Below the pieces are notes generated by a model that saw only the letters and a list, made by a program, of their open reading frames with translations, did not search any database and was not told where the DNA came from. Shown one piece after another: positions 46,174 through 56,628 of a stretch of 64,000 nucleotides of DNA. Source of the DNA: Pholiota molesta (Eukaryota; Basidiomycota; Agaricomycetes; Agaricales; Strophariaceae); NCBI GenBank assembly GCA_014925825.1, contig JACGCK010000187.1:22351-86350 (forward strand), written 5' to 3'. The stretch's first letter is position 1, and every line of letters starts with the position of its first letter. The position numbers and the translations under genes are program-made.

Positions 46174-47866
46174 ATGGATCCCAGGCCACCGAAACGCAGT
46201 TCCAGTGAAGCGCGAATCCCAATGCGCAAAACATGTCGACGCCGTCATCCCAAAGAGTGGCATTTTATAAACGCCGCAACGACGGGGCTGGACATGGACG
46301 AGTCAGCCCAATTGTTGGGTGGCCGCTCAACACGGCATCACAGCCAGTACCAGCAGCCTCCGATACACTCGCAGCCGCCCTTCCCACCAGCTGCAATAAT
46401 TGGCGGTAAGCGTGTGGCCTGCCTCGCAAACTAGCCACACGTTGAACTGACGGATGAACAGCAACTGTGCAATTTTTTAGCAATGGTGGTTCCACCGAAG
46501 GGTGGAACGACACGTCAAACTTTGGATCTGGGAGCGCCATAGGCGCTGGCCAGATCGCCAGCACCTTCGACAGAGTGACCGAGCCCTCAAAGGACTCAAT
46601 GCCCTCCCCGATGTAAGTTCGATGTAATGCCACCCTTGTATCGTGCTTTGACCATATGCTAGAAATTCAATGAATGGGGGTTCCCGGCAGCAAAGCCATC
46701 TCGAAGTCAAAGTTGAAAAGCCTGAGGTCACATCGAATGGAGCAGCTCGACCACCATCGACTAGCACGGTTGACCCATCCACACATGGTGTTGCGCCCCC
46801 TCTCGATGCTTCTACGGTCCTGCGTCAGCAAGGTGAAAACCCAGATATGGTGGATGGCTCACATTTGGCGGCAGATGTGTGTGCTCAGCTGCCAGTTTCT
46901 TATCCTACATTGTCGTCGTCGTCGTCATTATCTCTGTCGGGGCGTATATCAACGTACTCAACTCTCGCGGGTGCACTCTCGTCATCGTCGTCGTCCACAC
47001 GTTCCTCGTCCACGTCTTCGTCTTCGTCTTCGTCATCGGCTTCCGTTTCCGCATCGTCGCCATCCTCACAATCCGCATCCACACCTTCATTGTCATCGCT
47101 TGCGCCATCGTCACCGTTGTCCGCCTCCGCGTCCTCGTCTCTCTCTCCCTTGTCGGGCTCGTTATCGGCACCTGCCAAGGACTTGTTAGCTGGTTCAACA
47201 CCACGAATGGGCGAGAGATTGCCACAGACCATTGGTTCAAGTGTCGCAATACCATCGTCATCGACATCACTGAGACTGGCTAATGAAAATCGGAATTCAA
47301 TGTCTGGACAGACAGCCAGCACAGACATGGATTGCTCACCGAAACCTTCGATGGCGAATCACACCATGGACACCGTTAGTTCAGATGCGCTCTCACAAGT
47401 GCTGAGCAAGGAAGATCTCAATCTGGAAACGACTCAGTGGCGTAACAGTACTGAGAATATTGACCTCCACTCACCCTCTGCTCCCTCTAACAGCGAAGCA
47501 TCGCGAGCATCAGCGTCGTCGTCCTCGACGCTGCAGCATCCCGCGATTCCCACCACCGGTTCGTCGTCATCCAGTGCGCCGACGGCAACACCAGAGCGCT
47601 GTGTCCGCGTCCCCGACGCTGCCTTGCTGGGATGGCTAATCCGTAACGTGAGTGCCGCAGCCTTGCGGGGTCTGATAGACCGATCGTTCTTGCTGGGGCC
47701 CCGGAACAGCGCCACCAACATTCAGATGGTCCGCGAAGCTGCGAGGAGGCACGGTATCGCCCCAGCGGAAGTAGAAGAGTGCGTGAGGAGGGTTTTTATG
47801 GGTGCTGCTGAGCTGGCGGCAGTTGTGAACTACGAAATTCCGTACGAGGTGCGTCGAGTGCTTTGA
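46174..47866 (+). CDS. Beta-family protein, intact (beta-E)
   Basis: Exons 46174-46405, 46462-46612 and 46663-47866 join in phase (528 residues) with gtaagc/acag and gtaagt/ctag introns. Exon 1 encodes MDPRPPKRSSSEARIPMRKT followed by a Gln/Pro-rich part. Exon 2 has EGWNDTSNFGSGSAIGAGQI, which aligns with exon 2 of alpha. Exon 3 opens INSMNGGSRQQSHLEVKVEK, then has about 110 residues that are almost only Ser/Ala (TCG/TCA codon runs), and closes with the conserved domain VPDAALLGWLIRNVSAAALR ... QMVREAARRHGIAPAEVEEC and FMGAAELAAVVNYEIPYEVR. That domain matches the alpha C-terminus at WL(I/V)RNV, RE...RH(G/Q)(I/V) and (A/D)EV positions. No known family recognised. Confidence 0.75.
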
Positions 47867-48399
47867 ATGTGCCGTTCAGCTGGTCGTTGAACTTGTCGTG
47901 AATAGGATATGCATTGGCTTGTAGGAAGCGGCGCATGAAGTGGGAGTGAGACCACGAAGAGCAGGAAATGTGATGCAGATGGAAAAAGGATGGAAATGCT
48001 ATCGATGGGAAGAAGAAACCCGGCGACAGCAAATCCGAGTCTCCCGCAGGCAATTGTTAGCTCGTCCGGCCCGTCACGTCGTTCTCATAACCATCATGAT
48101 CGATATCTACCGCTCTCAGATTCCATTGTCTTGTCTCGTAAAAATATTACATGCCCTCTATTCTATTCACGCTGTCTTTACATTCCATATTTCTACTACA
48201 TGTCTTGCAAATATCTACTTCATAGCAATGCTGTTTTATATTTTGCCACCTTGCTGATCATGAAGTCGTTGTGCTCAATTTTCGCATGCTATCCATGTTC
48301 CAATGTATTTACTGTGCAAATTCTGAATATGCAATCGTGGCTTAATACAATGTTCAAGAATCCGATATCATTTTCGGTACGCATCAATTAAATGAATAC
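47867..48399. other. Beta-E 3' flank
   Basis: 'tgctatcgatgggaagaag' at about 47998 is also found after beta-F (60950), and in related form after the alpha genes. The remainder is AT-rich with no gene. Confidence 0.45.
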
Positions 48400-49740
48400 A
48401 ACAACTGCAAGTACTGCCATGCCCTGGCTATCGAGCTTACCCGCGGTGTAGACTTAAGGCCTGGCGCGAGATATGCGACACAAAATGGCGCCCACAACAA
48501 CACTATCGAAGCCCATGCGCCATATCGTCGTCGCGAGCTAATAGCGATACTCAGCTGCAAGCTGCTAACATAGATTCCCGAAGTCACTCACCAGCGATGG
48601 TATCAACCCCTCCTTCATCACCCTCCTTATTGTCGTCGGAGTCGCAGCGCCAAGCTAGTCAAGATATCTGATAGGGTAAGCGTGCGACGACCGTATCTGA
48701 AGTAAGTTCCATTTGAGCGACCTTTCCGATGATCATGTCCTTGCCATCAAGTTCGTCAGCCCAAAGCTCCTACTCAGCTGGCACACCCTTGTTATTATCC
48801 CAGATCACGACGTAGCGTCGTAATTCCTCCAACAACCCTACCATAAAATCGAAATGAATGGCCCGATGGCCAGCGTCGCAGAATAGCCAGGTGTTAACTT
48901 CAATAACCTGAGATCACAGCAAGACATCCCGGTGTTGATTATTCCAGAAAAGGGTGGGTTCAGTTTACACTCAATGTCTGAGAGCGCCCCCGGCGTGGTA
49001 AGGTCACCAGCAGCCTCGACAGAAGCGCCGAGTTCAAAAGGATCTCGACGCCCTCCCAGATGTAAGCTGAACACGGACCCACCCTTGGATGGTATACCCC
49101 ATAGGAGTCTCGCAATGGATGCGTATCAAAGCCGCCTCACTGACACCATCATCATCACCGTAGTCGTTGTCGCGCGAGGCTGCAAATACATAAGCATCCC
49201 GCTGATATAGATGGTAATTTGGAGCTACGCACTGGCGATGTCGGCGATCGCAGAACGATAGAGAGCCGGAGTATGAGGTGGACTTTCTGGAGCGTCGAAC
49301 GATAGTGACAGGTTACCGATCTCGGCCGAGAGAATGTCGACGAATGCGCGATGAGGATCGGTGAGCACGACGGTGGGTTCGCCAGTGTGGAATATATTCC
49401 GTGAGCGATGCCGTCCTGGCTGCGATATGTTAATCCATTGAGACTGTATGCAATTTGGTCGTTGAACTCACTGCGCAAATGGAGTCAACTTGGAGCGGCC
49501 GGCAGCGGTCACACACAGCGGTCGACGGTCGTGGCACGTATGGACAGAGCCGTTACAGTCTCCTGGAAGTTGACCGACGTCTACATCAGAACGTTACATC
49601 TTGGGCGTTGAGTACTTCTGTAAATTCATCCGAAAAATCCTTCGAAGAAAGAGCTGGTCAGAGTTGGCCTTTGGAAGATCGACACTGGGAGAAGGAGTAG
49701 AGCGCGGGGCCGCGGGCAGCATGTCAGCCAAGCCATTGCT
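48400..49740. pseudogene. Relics at the right end of segment 1: epsilon exon and an orphan exon-2 module
   Basis: 48500-48680 on the minus strand resembles the acidic epsilon exon (DDNKEGDEGGVDTIA before a gtgagt donor). 48950-49086 on the plus strand is an exon-2 module bounded by AAGGGTGGGT and ACCCACCCTT and ending in 'cccagatgtaagct'. 49150-49480 is conserved with 63490-63816, but a one-base difference ('gacagg' versus 'gaagg') breaks every candidate frame, so no product can be named. Confidence 0.4.
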
Positions 49741-51249
49741 CTATTCAAACTCCGTTCATACATTGTAAACGGCGCTCTTCTCTATCTAACCACGCCCAAC
49801 CTGATTCCTCCCCACTTGCCCTTGCGCCGAGCGCAATGCTGTCCGCGCTTGCCCTCAAGTGAGGAGAGGCCCCAGCCCTGCTGACTGCACATCCCGCTCT
49901 TTTACTGCATAGAGAACGCCGTTCTCACCGCCCTCACCGACTCACCGCACGCCCCCGTACATCCAACGTACATTTGTCCCCACGTCCGATGATGACTACC
50001 TGCCTCTCGCAACAACGAAATGCACACGCAGCACGATAAGGCCAGTAACTCATGCGGCTGTGGCCCTCATGTTAGGCCGGAAGGGAGTGGAGCAAGGTGA
50101 GGGATTTCTGCACAGGCGACTCGAGCTCACGCCTGGGCTCGTCGCCTGCTTCTGCGCTTGCTGCTGATTTACTGACCAACGATCCTTCCACCCTCTCGAA
50201 GCCGACCCACTTCAAGCTCGGCGACCTCCTTGGCGACTCGCAACGCGGATACAATCGATGAGCAACATCGGCACCGCCGCCATCCAGCGCCCAAGCTTCG
50301 CATCTGGAACAAGTATTGAAGCAAGGCGATGCCTGCATGCGCGCGACTCTTCCCAGTCCTGCCCAAGCTCAACGGCCACGCCGCTGCCACTGCGTCTTCC
50401 GCGACCATCGCTGGGACTACAAACACCAGTCGCAACTAGCTGAGATACCCTAGGCCCTATTTCAGCTTCGTCAGCCAAGCCGACGTCAACATTCACCTGT
50501 CCCCGTCGATGGAAGTCGTCCACCTGCTCATTTTAGCCCAATAATTAGCGCCCAGCCAACAGGCAACACCTAGCGCAGACTTTCAACGCGCGACTCTCGA
50601 TACTCGACATTCCACATTCAAATGTTGAGCGCTCAATCAAATCCTCCTGGGTACTTCTTCTTCGTCATCACCATGCGCATTGTACGAGGTCTACTTTTGT
50701 TGGATCCGCCCTTCGCGCTGAACGGACGTCTATCAGGGGTGCACTATACTGCAACCGGGTCGCACCTGGCCTCAGATAAGCCTACAACTCGTTTTCCATT
50801 CATCAGAATCCTCCTCCCCGAGCCGTTCTACGCACTATCTAGTCACCTGCTCTTGGCGGAGGCATTTCTACACCCAGACAAGGCATGCTATGGTCCATGA
50901 ATTTCCTCTACATCGGAATCAGAGGCGCCCCGCAGACCCACAATCACTGTTCGTCCCGGCGTCCCGATCTTGCATTTCCCCTTATTCTCGCATAGTGAGC
51001 GTTCTGTACGCATAGCGTCCGTTCACCGCGCCCCGTCCCGGGCTATACGTAGCAGCACGACGTGCGTGCGGCCCGCAGTCCAACGCGCCGCGCCCCGTGC
51101 TGTTATTCAAGGGGTTGGATTGGGACGCGGTATCCGTTTGTGTTAGCAACCGCGCCCACCCTGGTAACGCTACTCGCGTCAGTGTATGAGATTGTGACGA
51201 TGCTTGGATGGATGGACGCATACGTATTGCGCTGTGTTCGTTGGCGTTG
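49741..51249. other. Partial third copy of the delta/GC-rich region between the two segments
   Basis: 50072-50523 (minus) carries the delta peptides SRCEAWALDGGGADVAHRLYP and GDEPRRELESPVQKSLTL, and 50560-50900 resembles 40790-40990. It therefore looks like a remnant of another unit between segments 1 and 2. No intact gene seen. Confidence 0.4.
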
Positions 51250-52269
51250 ACGCCTGATCGACACCTCCTGGCGCTGCACGGGCGTCTGGCTGCGCATTCC
51301 TTGTCGTTGTTCGGCGGGGGTGGTCCGTGCTGTGGCTGGATTGGATTGGGGAATATATGCAGTGGACTTGGTTCCTGCGACTGCACCTACCCTGAGTCAT
51401 GGCGGTCGGCGCAGGGGTGGAGCATGCATGGTGCGCCTTGCGCGATTAGGCTGCATCGATTGCGATTCTTCGTTGTCGCTCCTTGGGAATGCGAAATACC
51501 CTCGTCCGTTGCTCGCCCATGGCCCCCGGAAACTTCGTTGAGCTCGTCCGAGGTCCGTGAGCTGGGTGTTGGTTCGTGAGCTGGGCGTTGTTTCGTGCCT
51601 CTGGTCCTTTGCATAGCCTTAGCCTTATCTGGCTGGTGTATGCATGGCGGGACATATGTGCAGCACGTTTTCAGTGCGGGTACACAGATATCTGATAGTA
51701 AGCAAAGGCTCAAATCTGCTCACATTCAGACGCCAGCCTCGTGTAGAAATAGTCCGTACTGCGAAGGCTCTGGGAGCCACGAGCCTTACAACTATGGAAC
51801 ATTAGCCAGCGGACTGAGTTTCACCGTCGACCACCTCGAATCACCCGTCGCGCGCTGTCCCTCAGCGAACATACTTACTTATCCCATGAAATGCTGCATG
51901 CCGGTGGCATGGACGACTACTTAGTACTCGACATTCGCACTTGGCTTAACTTACAGTTTTTAGCAATATATTCTCATATTTGGTATTTCGACACTTTTTC
52001 GAAGGTCAATAAGTATGCCCAATGCCTCAGTTTCGCAAAGAACGGGCTCGAAGAGCACACAATATCCATCTTCTTATGTATATCTCTATCACTGCAATTC
52101 CGAATGTGCGATCATAGTTCAATATAGGGTTTATATTTCCGTGATGATTTTCGGCATGCATCAATTCAACAAATAAATACTCCCCATTGCAAGTATAGAG
52201 TAGTAGCCTGCGTCAACGCAATCGATGACCAGAAAGCAAAACACAAACAAGAACCTTCCAGCAATGTGC

Positions 52270-53040
52270 ATGCCGCCGATAGCCAGCTCGTTGCGCCAAT
52301 CCACCGCCTGCGAACCCGATATTGCGATCTAAGTGTTCAAAGAGCCGCAGACGCGGTACTGTCATCTGTATGAATGGTTATTAGCTATCGAGCAAGGACC
52401 GTACCGCAGGTATTGGGAAAGCGTCAGAGGAGCCGCGGCACCGACCCGCGCTGCTCGAGAAGTAAGGGCAGGGGAACGAGTACCACGGTCCTGTCCTTAT
52501 CGGACCTCCTGAGCGCACATCGTCCGCCGATAGCTGTCTGTCTGAAAGGACGGTATGCACGGTGTGGGAGGGGAATGTTCTTGTCGTGGGAGGCGACGAT
52601 GGTCCGCAGGCCCAATCTGGGCATCTACACCGCTCAACGAGGACAAAGAACGCAGTGTGTGTGGACCCTGTATTCCGCAGCTATGCAAGAATGAGCCAGA
52701 GATACGGTGCAATTGCCGTATGGAGGGTTACTCACTGTTGATCCACGCTAATGACCAGCCTCGTCGTCGTCGCGCTAACGATGCATCTCAGCTGCGAGTC
52801 GCTAACATAAATAGATCGACACTACTCACCGGCAATTGTCTCTACATTTACTTCATCGTCGTCATTGTCGTCGGGATCGCAGCGTCGAGGTGGCTAAGAC
52901 GATCTGTGGTCCAACGATCACAACAGGAGCATTTCATGCGATCCTCTGGTGATTCAATGCTTTATAGGGCGTTTGTCTGAAAGACAGGGAGAAGATACGA
53001 TGGCGTTAAACGTTGAGATCCGAGGCTGGAAGAGAAGGGT
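52270..53040 (-). pseudogene. Epsilon copy 2 (segment 2)
   Basis: Counterpart of 39245-40010 without the 390-bp insertion at its end. The acidic exon reads PPRRCDPDDNDDDEVNVET, with three extra residues relative to segment 1 (in-frame Asp/Asn repeat change) and intact ttag/gtgagt borders. That is the only hint of selection on this frame. The other parts differ by frame-breaking indels. Confidence 0.3.
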
Positions 53041-53396
53041 GCTGGAGCTCGTTGGGAGTGCTAGTGATGGCCTAACGGATGGACGATGAGGGAACGGTTG
53101 CTGTCGGCCTTAGGAATTTCAAGCTCCGCCCAGATCGCAAATTGTTCACGACGCTCTCCCTCGTCTTCTCCTCTAACCAGCACTCCGCCCACGCGCCGAT
53201 CCCAAAGGACAGCCTGTGCAGTGCCATCCCCACCTTCAAGTGAGAGGCTCCACTCGTACTGTATACCTGCCTGCCTCTGGAACTACGACTTTTACACGCG
53301 GCATGGCGATACCGGTCGATCTCACATGGCTGCGCCCAATACCAGGCGCCGAATCGCCTTCGGCTCGCAACCCCACCCCATGCCAGCCCAGGAGTA

Positions 53397-53901
53397 GTGG
53401 GACAAGGTGAGGGATTCCACGCAGGCGACTCGAGCTCACGCCTGGGCTCTTCGCCTGTTTTTGTGCCCGCCATTGGTTTACTGACCTACCATCTTTCCAC
53501 CCTCTCGAAGCCAACCATTCTTCCTCAATCTCGGCCCCCCTTCCTGAGCTTGACGACGCACAACCCGGATGCGCTCGACGAGTGCTGCCATCCAGTTCCC
53601 ACGTTTCACACCCGGAGCTGGGCGCTGGAAGCAAGGCGACGTCTGTATTCACTCGGCTCCTTCCAGCTCTGCCTGAGCCAAACGTTCCGCCGTTGCTGCC
53701 GCCCCGCCCTTCGTTACCATCGCTGGCGCTCCAACCACCGGCCCCATAGCCTCTTACTCCGAGCCAACCAACCGAGATGTCCTGCCACGCCAACGTCGAC
53801 CGCTGCCACTTGACAGAGTCCGTCAACCAGCTCATCTCACCCCACCATTCAAATGACGGGGCTAGGCCATGAGCACCGAGCCTCTCTAGCGATCTGTACA
53901 T
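53397..53901 (-). pseudogene. Delta-family relic, segment 2
   Basis: Counterpart of 40380-40870. Long minus-strand frames exist, but the shared delta peptides fall in different frames within the copy (EEPRRELESP versus the PAPSSGCETWELDG part), indicating decay. Confidence 0.35.
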
Positions 53902-53966
53902 CCGCCGAACTTGATGGCTCGCGCGTCTGGTGCCACCTTCCCAGCAGAACGTTCGGCCTCCGCGAT

Positions 53967-54073
53967 GAGGGTGGAGCGCCGCTCAAATTACATCTGCGGG
54001 CGTCTAGCGTTTGCGCCTCTTGCCAGCGCCAACGGCGCTCGCTGATGATGATCTTGTCGGCTATTCCACCCTA
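53967..54073 (+). pseudogene. Shortened exon-2-like module
   Basis: Bounded by GAGGGTGGA (53967) and TTCCACCCTAAG (to 54073). Interior about 90 bp, shorter than other modules and lacking a 'gatgtaag' donor. Probably a deletion derivative. Confidence 0.35.
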
Positions 54074-54149
54074 AGATGGTACATCCATGCGCGCGCCGGC
54101 GTCATCTTCGGCCTCCTCTGAGGGTCGCGATTGGCGGCGTTATCCGTTT

Positions 54150-55110
54150 TATAGGGTGATTATCTTATCTTCTTGAGTTGCGAACCCCGCGCGCTCTCGC
54201 CTCTCTTCTTTGGCCCTCCGAACTTGATTGCTCGCGCGTGGCTCTCTCCCGTACGTTGGGAAAGTCTGCGATGGAACTCATGATACAATCAGACGGCCTG
54301 CGGGACCGGGGACACCGCACGACAGCGCGCCTTGCTGGCAAAACGCTCCGCCTGCGACGCGAGGGCGGGACGGGGGATCCGAACTGTATCCGAGGGCGCG
54401 TCGAGGCCCTGCCCGCCGTGCCCGGGCCTCGACGGCTCCGCCAACGCGTTCCGCATTCTGGCAGAGAGCGCTCTCTGATAATAAGTTTTTTATTTGCATT
54501 CCGTTCCGCCCTAACGCGGCATGTTCGTGCCGTCAACCCCGGGCAGGTTCATGCCATGCGCGGCCCCCCGTTCTGCGTCGCGATAAAGTGACGCCCAGGC
54601 CAGGCCCTTCGTCGCAGCTGTTGCGGGGTACAGGGGCGGGCCGCACTTTTCTTCTGCAAGCTATCGGGTGCCGCGACCGTGCTTTCTTTCCCAAAGGTGT
54701 GCGGAATCGTCGCTCCGAGGAGCCAGAGCGATGATTGGTTTATCTTTTTAGGCACGACAGGATGCCACCTACGCCCTTTCGAACTTGAAGGCTCGCGCGT
54801 GGCCGCCCCGCGGTACGTGCAAGAAAGTCTGCGGTGGGAACATGATATCATCAGGGATACCATACGGCACATCTAGCGCGGCGCGTCGACCCCTGCCGGG
54901 CCTCGACGTCCGCCAACGCGTTTGGCCCTCCAGGGCCGCGGCACGTTCATACGCGGCCCCCGATCTGCTCCTTGATAAAGTGACGCCCAGGCCCTTCGTT
55001 GCAATTGATGATGGGCGGAACGCACTTTTAGGTACGGAAAAGCCGTGATCGGGCGCCGCGATGGTGCGTTCCCGCGGCGGTGTTCTGGATCTCAGTGCAT
55101 GGGTCCGGGC
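54150..55110. repeat. GC-rich imperfect tandem repeats, segment 2
   Basis: Counterpart of 41030-42350. Landmarks 'gataaagtgacgcccagg' at about 54582 and 54973, 391 bp apart, so one unit fewer than segment 1 shows. Confidence 0.65.
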
Positions 55111-55612
55111 GCACACCGCGTTCGGTGTGCCAGTGTGGCTCGGCGCTGGGTCCGCATTCGATGAAGGCTAGCGACTCTTTCCCCGCCTTCAGACGTGCCC
55201 TGCGCAGTGTGACCGTATCGTCCATTATCCTGGCCAGCCCGGACTGATTGAGCCATCGTTGGAAGTGGCGCATGTTCTGGGGGCACTGCGTGTGGCCGCC
55301 GTGCTAACCGGCGTGTTGGCTGCTCGTCGGCGTCGCCGAATCTTCTCAGGTACGCGGCAATAGGGCTTCGGGGTCATCAGAGCGATCCGCCTCGTATTCT
55401 TCGGTGCGGCGGAATTCGACTTACAGCACGGAGTCCCTTGTGTGTCCTGGGAAAGCTGTTAGCAGCACGATCAGTCTCTCAGGGTATGATGAGGTTGTTC
55501 TTACATCGGGGAGTGCGAAGAGGCTTGATAGGCCTCGACGCCTACGCATCAGTGGCTGGTGGAGTGACCAGTCCCTCGAGCGCTCTCGATTTAAGTGATA
55601 AAGTTCATCACT

Positions 55613-56062
55613 ACCCTGAGGTGCAGCGGTTCGTGTTGTGCCTTTACCACCGCGTATTCAGCACGATTGCGCCCCTTCGGTGTTTCGCGCCTTTCTCCCT
55701 CTTGCCAAGAAATCCGAAATGAAGCGCATCGTCTTCATCGCCTCCGTTCTCGCCTCTTCCACATCGCCTTCCTCATGGCCGACCAGTACAACGCCTGCTC
55801 CGTCGCCAAGGCCGCGTTGAACATGCTCGCGCACAATTGCGCCACGACGTTCACGAACGACAGCGTTACCACCTCCGCTATCGGCGCTGGCGGTCGCAGA
55901 CGTCCCTTGGCGAGGGGATCGATGAGTGGAGGTCGAAGTATGCGCCGCATCTGGCCCACTTTTTCTGGAGGTGGCGGCGGATGATGTTATCGAGTTTTCT
56001 CATTCTGGAGCAGATGGATGTGTTTTACAAATTTCTTTTGGTAGAGAGGGTAATCTGAGGCC
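55613..56062 (+). pseudogene. SDR C-terminal relic, segment 2
   Basis: Counterpart of 42601-43040. Contains KKSEMKRIVFIASVLASS and CSVAKAALNMLAH, where the catalytic Tyr is Cys, plus frameshifts before and after. Different lesions from segment 1, so both decayed, at least in part, after duplication. Confidence 0.75.
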
Positions 56063-56628
56063 CGACGACGCAATGTATTTTATGATTTCAATTGTAAAAT
56101 GCATAGAAGTCCTTTAAATTATCATGTTCTCAATTTGAATGGTTATGACCAGGGTGGATATGGATAAAAAAATTGGAGGCATGTACGAAAATTATGCTTT
56201 GCGTCAGCCATATTGTTTCTAATTTCTAAATCAAACAGCGGTAATACATAGAGTTGAAATTGTGGGGCTATAGAATAAATAGTACATAGAACCGTAGTGG
56301 TAGTAGAGAGAATGGTATATGGATCCAAGAGCTGGGGACAGAGGAAAATAAGTACCAGGCGAGCACAACTTGACGAGTCTGAGATATGCCCGTTCCGGCC
56401 GGTCCGCCTTCGACAGAGCCTTTTCATCTTTCCATCGATAACCATTCCGTACGCCGTCCGCGTTGTATATTTCGCATCCTCGATACCTACCTCTGCGAAA
56501 TGTCCCCCACTTCCTCAACTGGCAGCCCTGTGACCTATTCATGAACCGCTGGGCACTTCAAGTCAAGTTCTATTCATACAGTAAGTTTCATGACTTCACT
56601 TCACATGCAATAAAGGAACTAATGTACT

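Larger units (their letters stand above)
36450..49740 (+). repeat. Segmental tandem duplication, segment 1
   Basis: Collinear with 51250-64000. Matching landmarks: 38560/51960, 39240/52272, 40380/53400, 41500/54180, 42604/55616, alpha 43603/56629, beta 46174/59239, 49090/63440, tail 49600/63930. The offset is 13.0-13.4 kb through most of the segment and grows to 14.3 kb where segment 2 carries an extra beta copy. Segment 1 has a 390-bp insertion at about 38850-39244 absent from segment 2. Confidence 0.85.

Noticed and set aside
46879..47283. Strongly hydrophobic frame (Ile/Val/Phe runs) that could look like a membrane protein
   Set aside because: It is the shifted reading of the Ser-codon repeats of beta-E exon 3 and has no independent support.
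46174..47866. Homeodomain mating-type pair (HD1/HD2)
   Set aside because: Divergent transcription and paired paralogues invite the comparison, but no WFxNxR helix or homeodomain-length helical region was found in alpha or beta.
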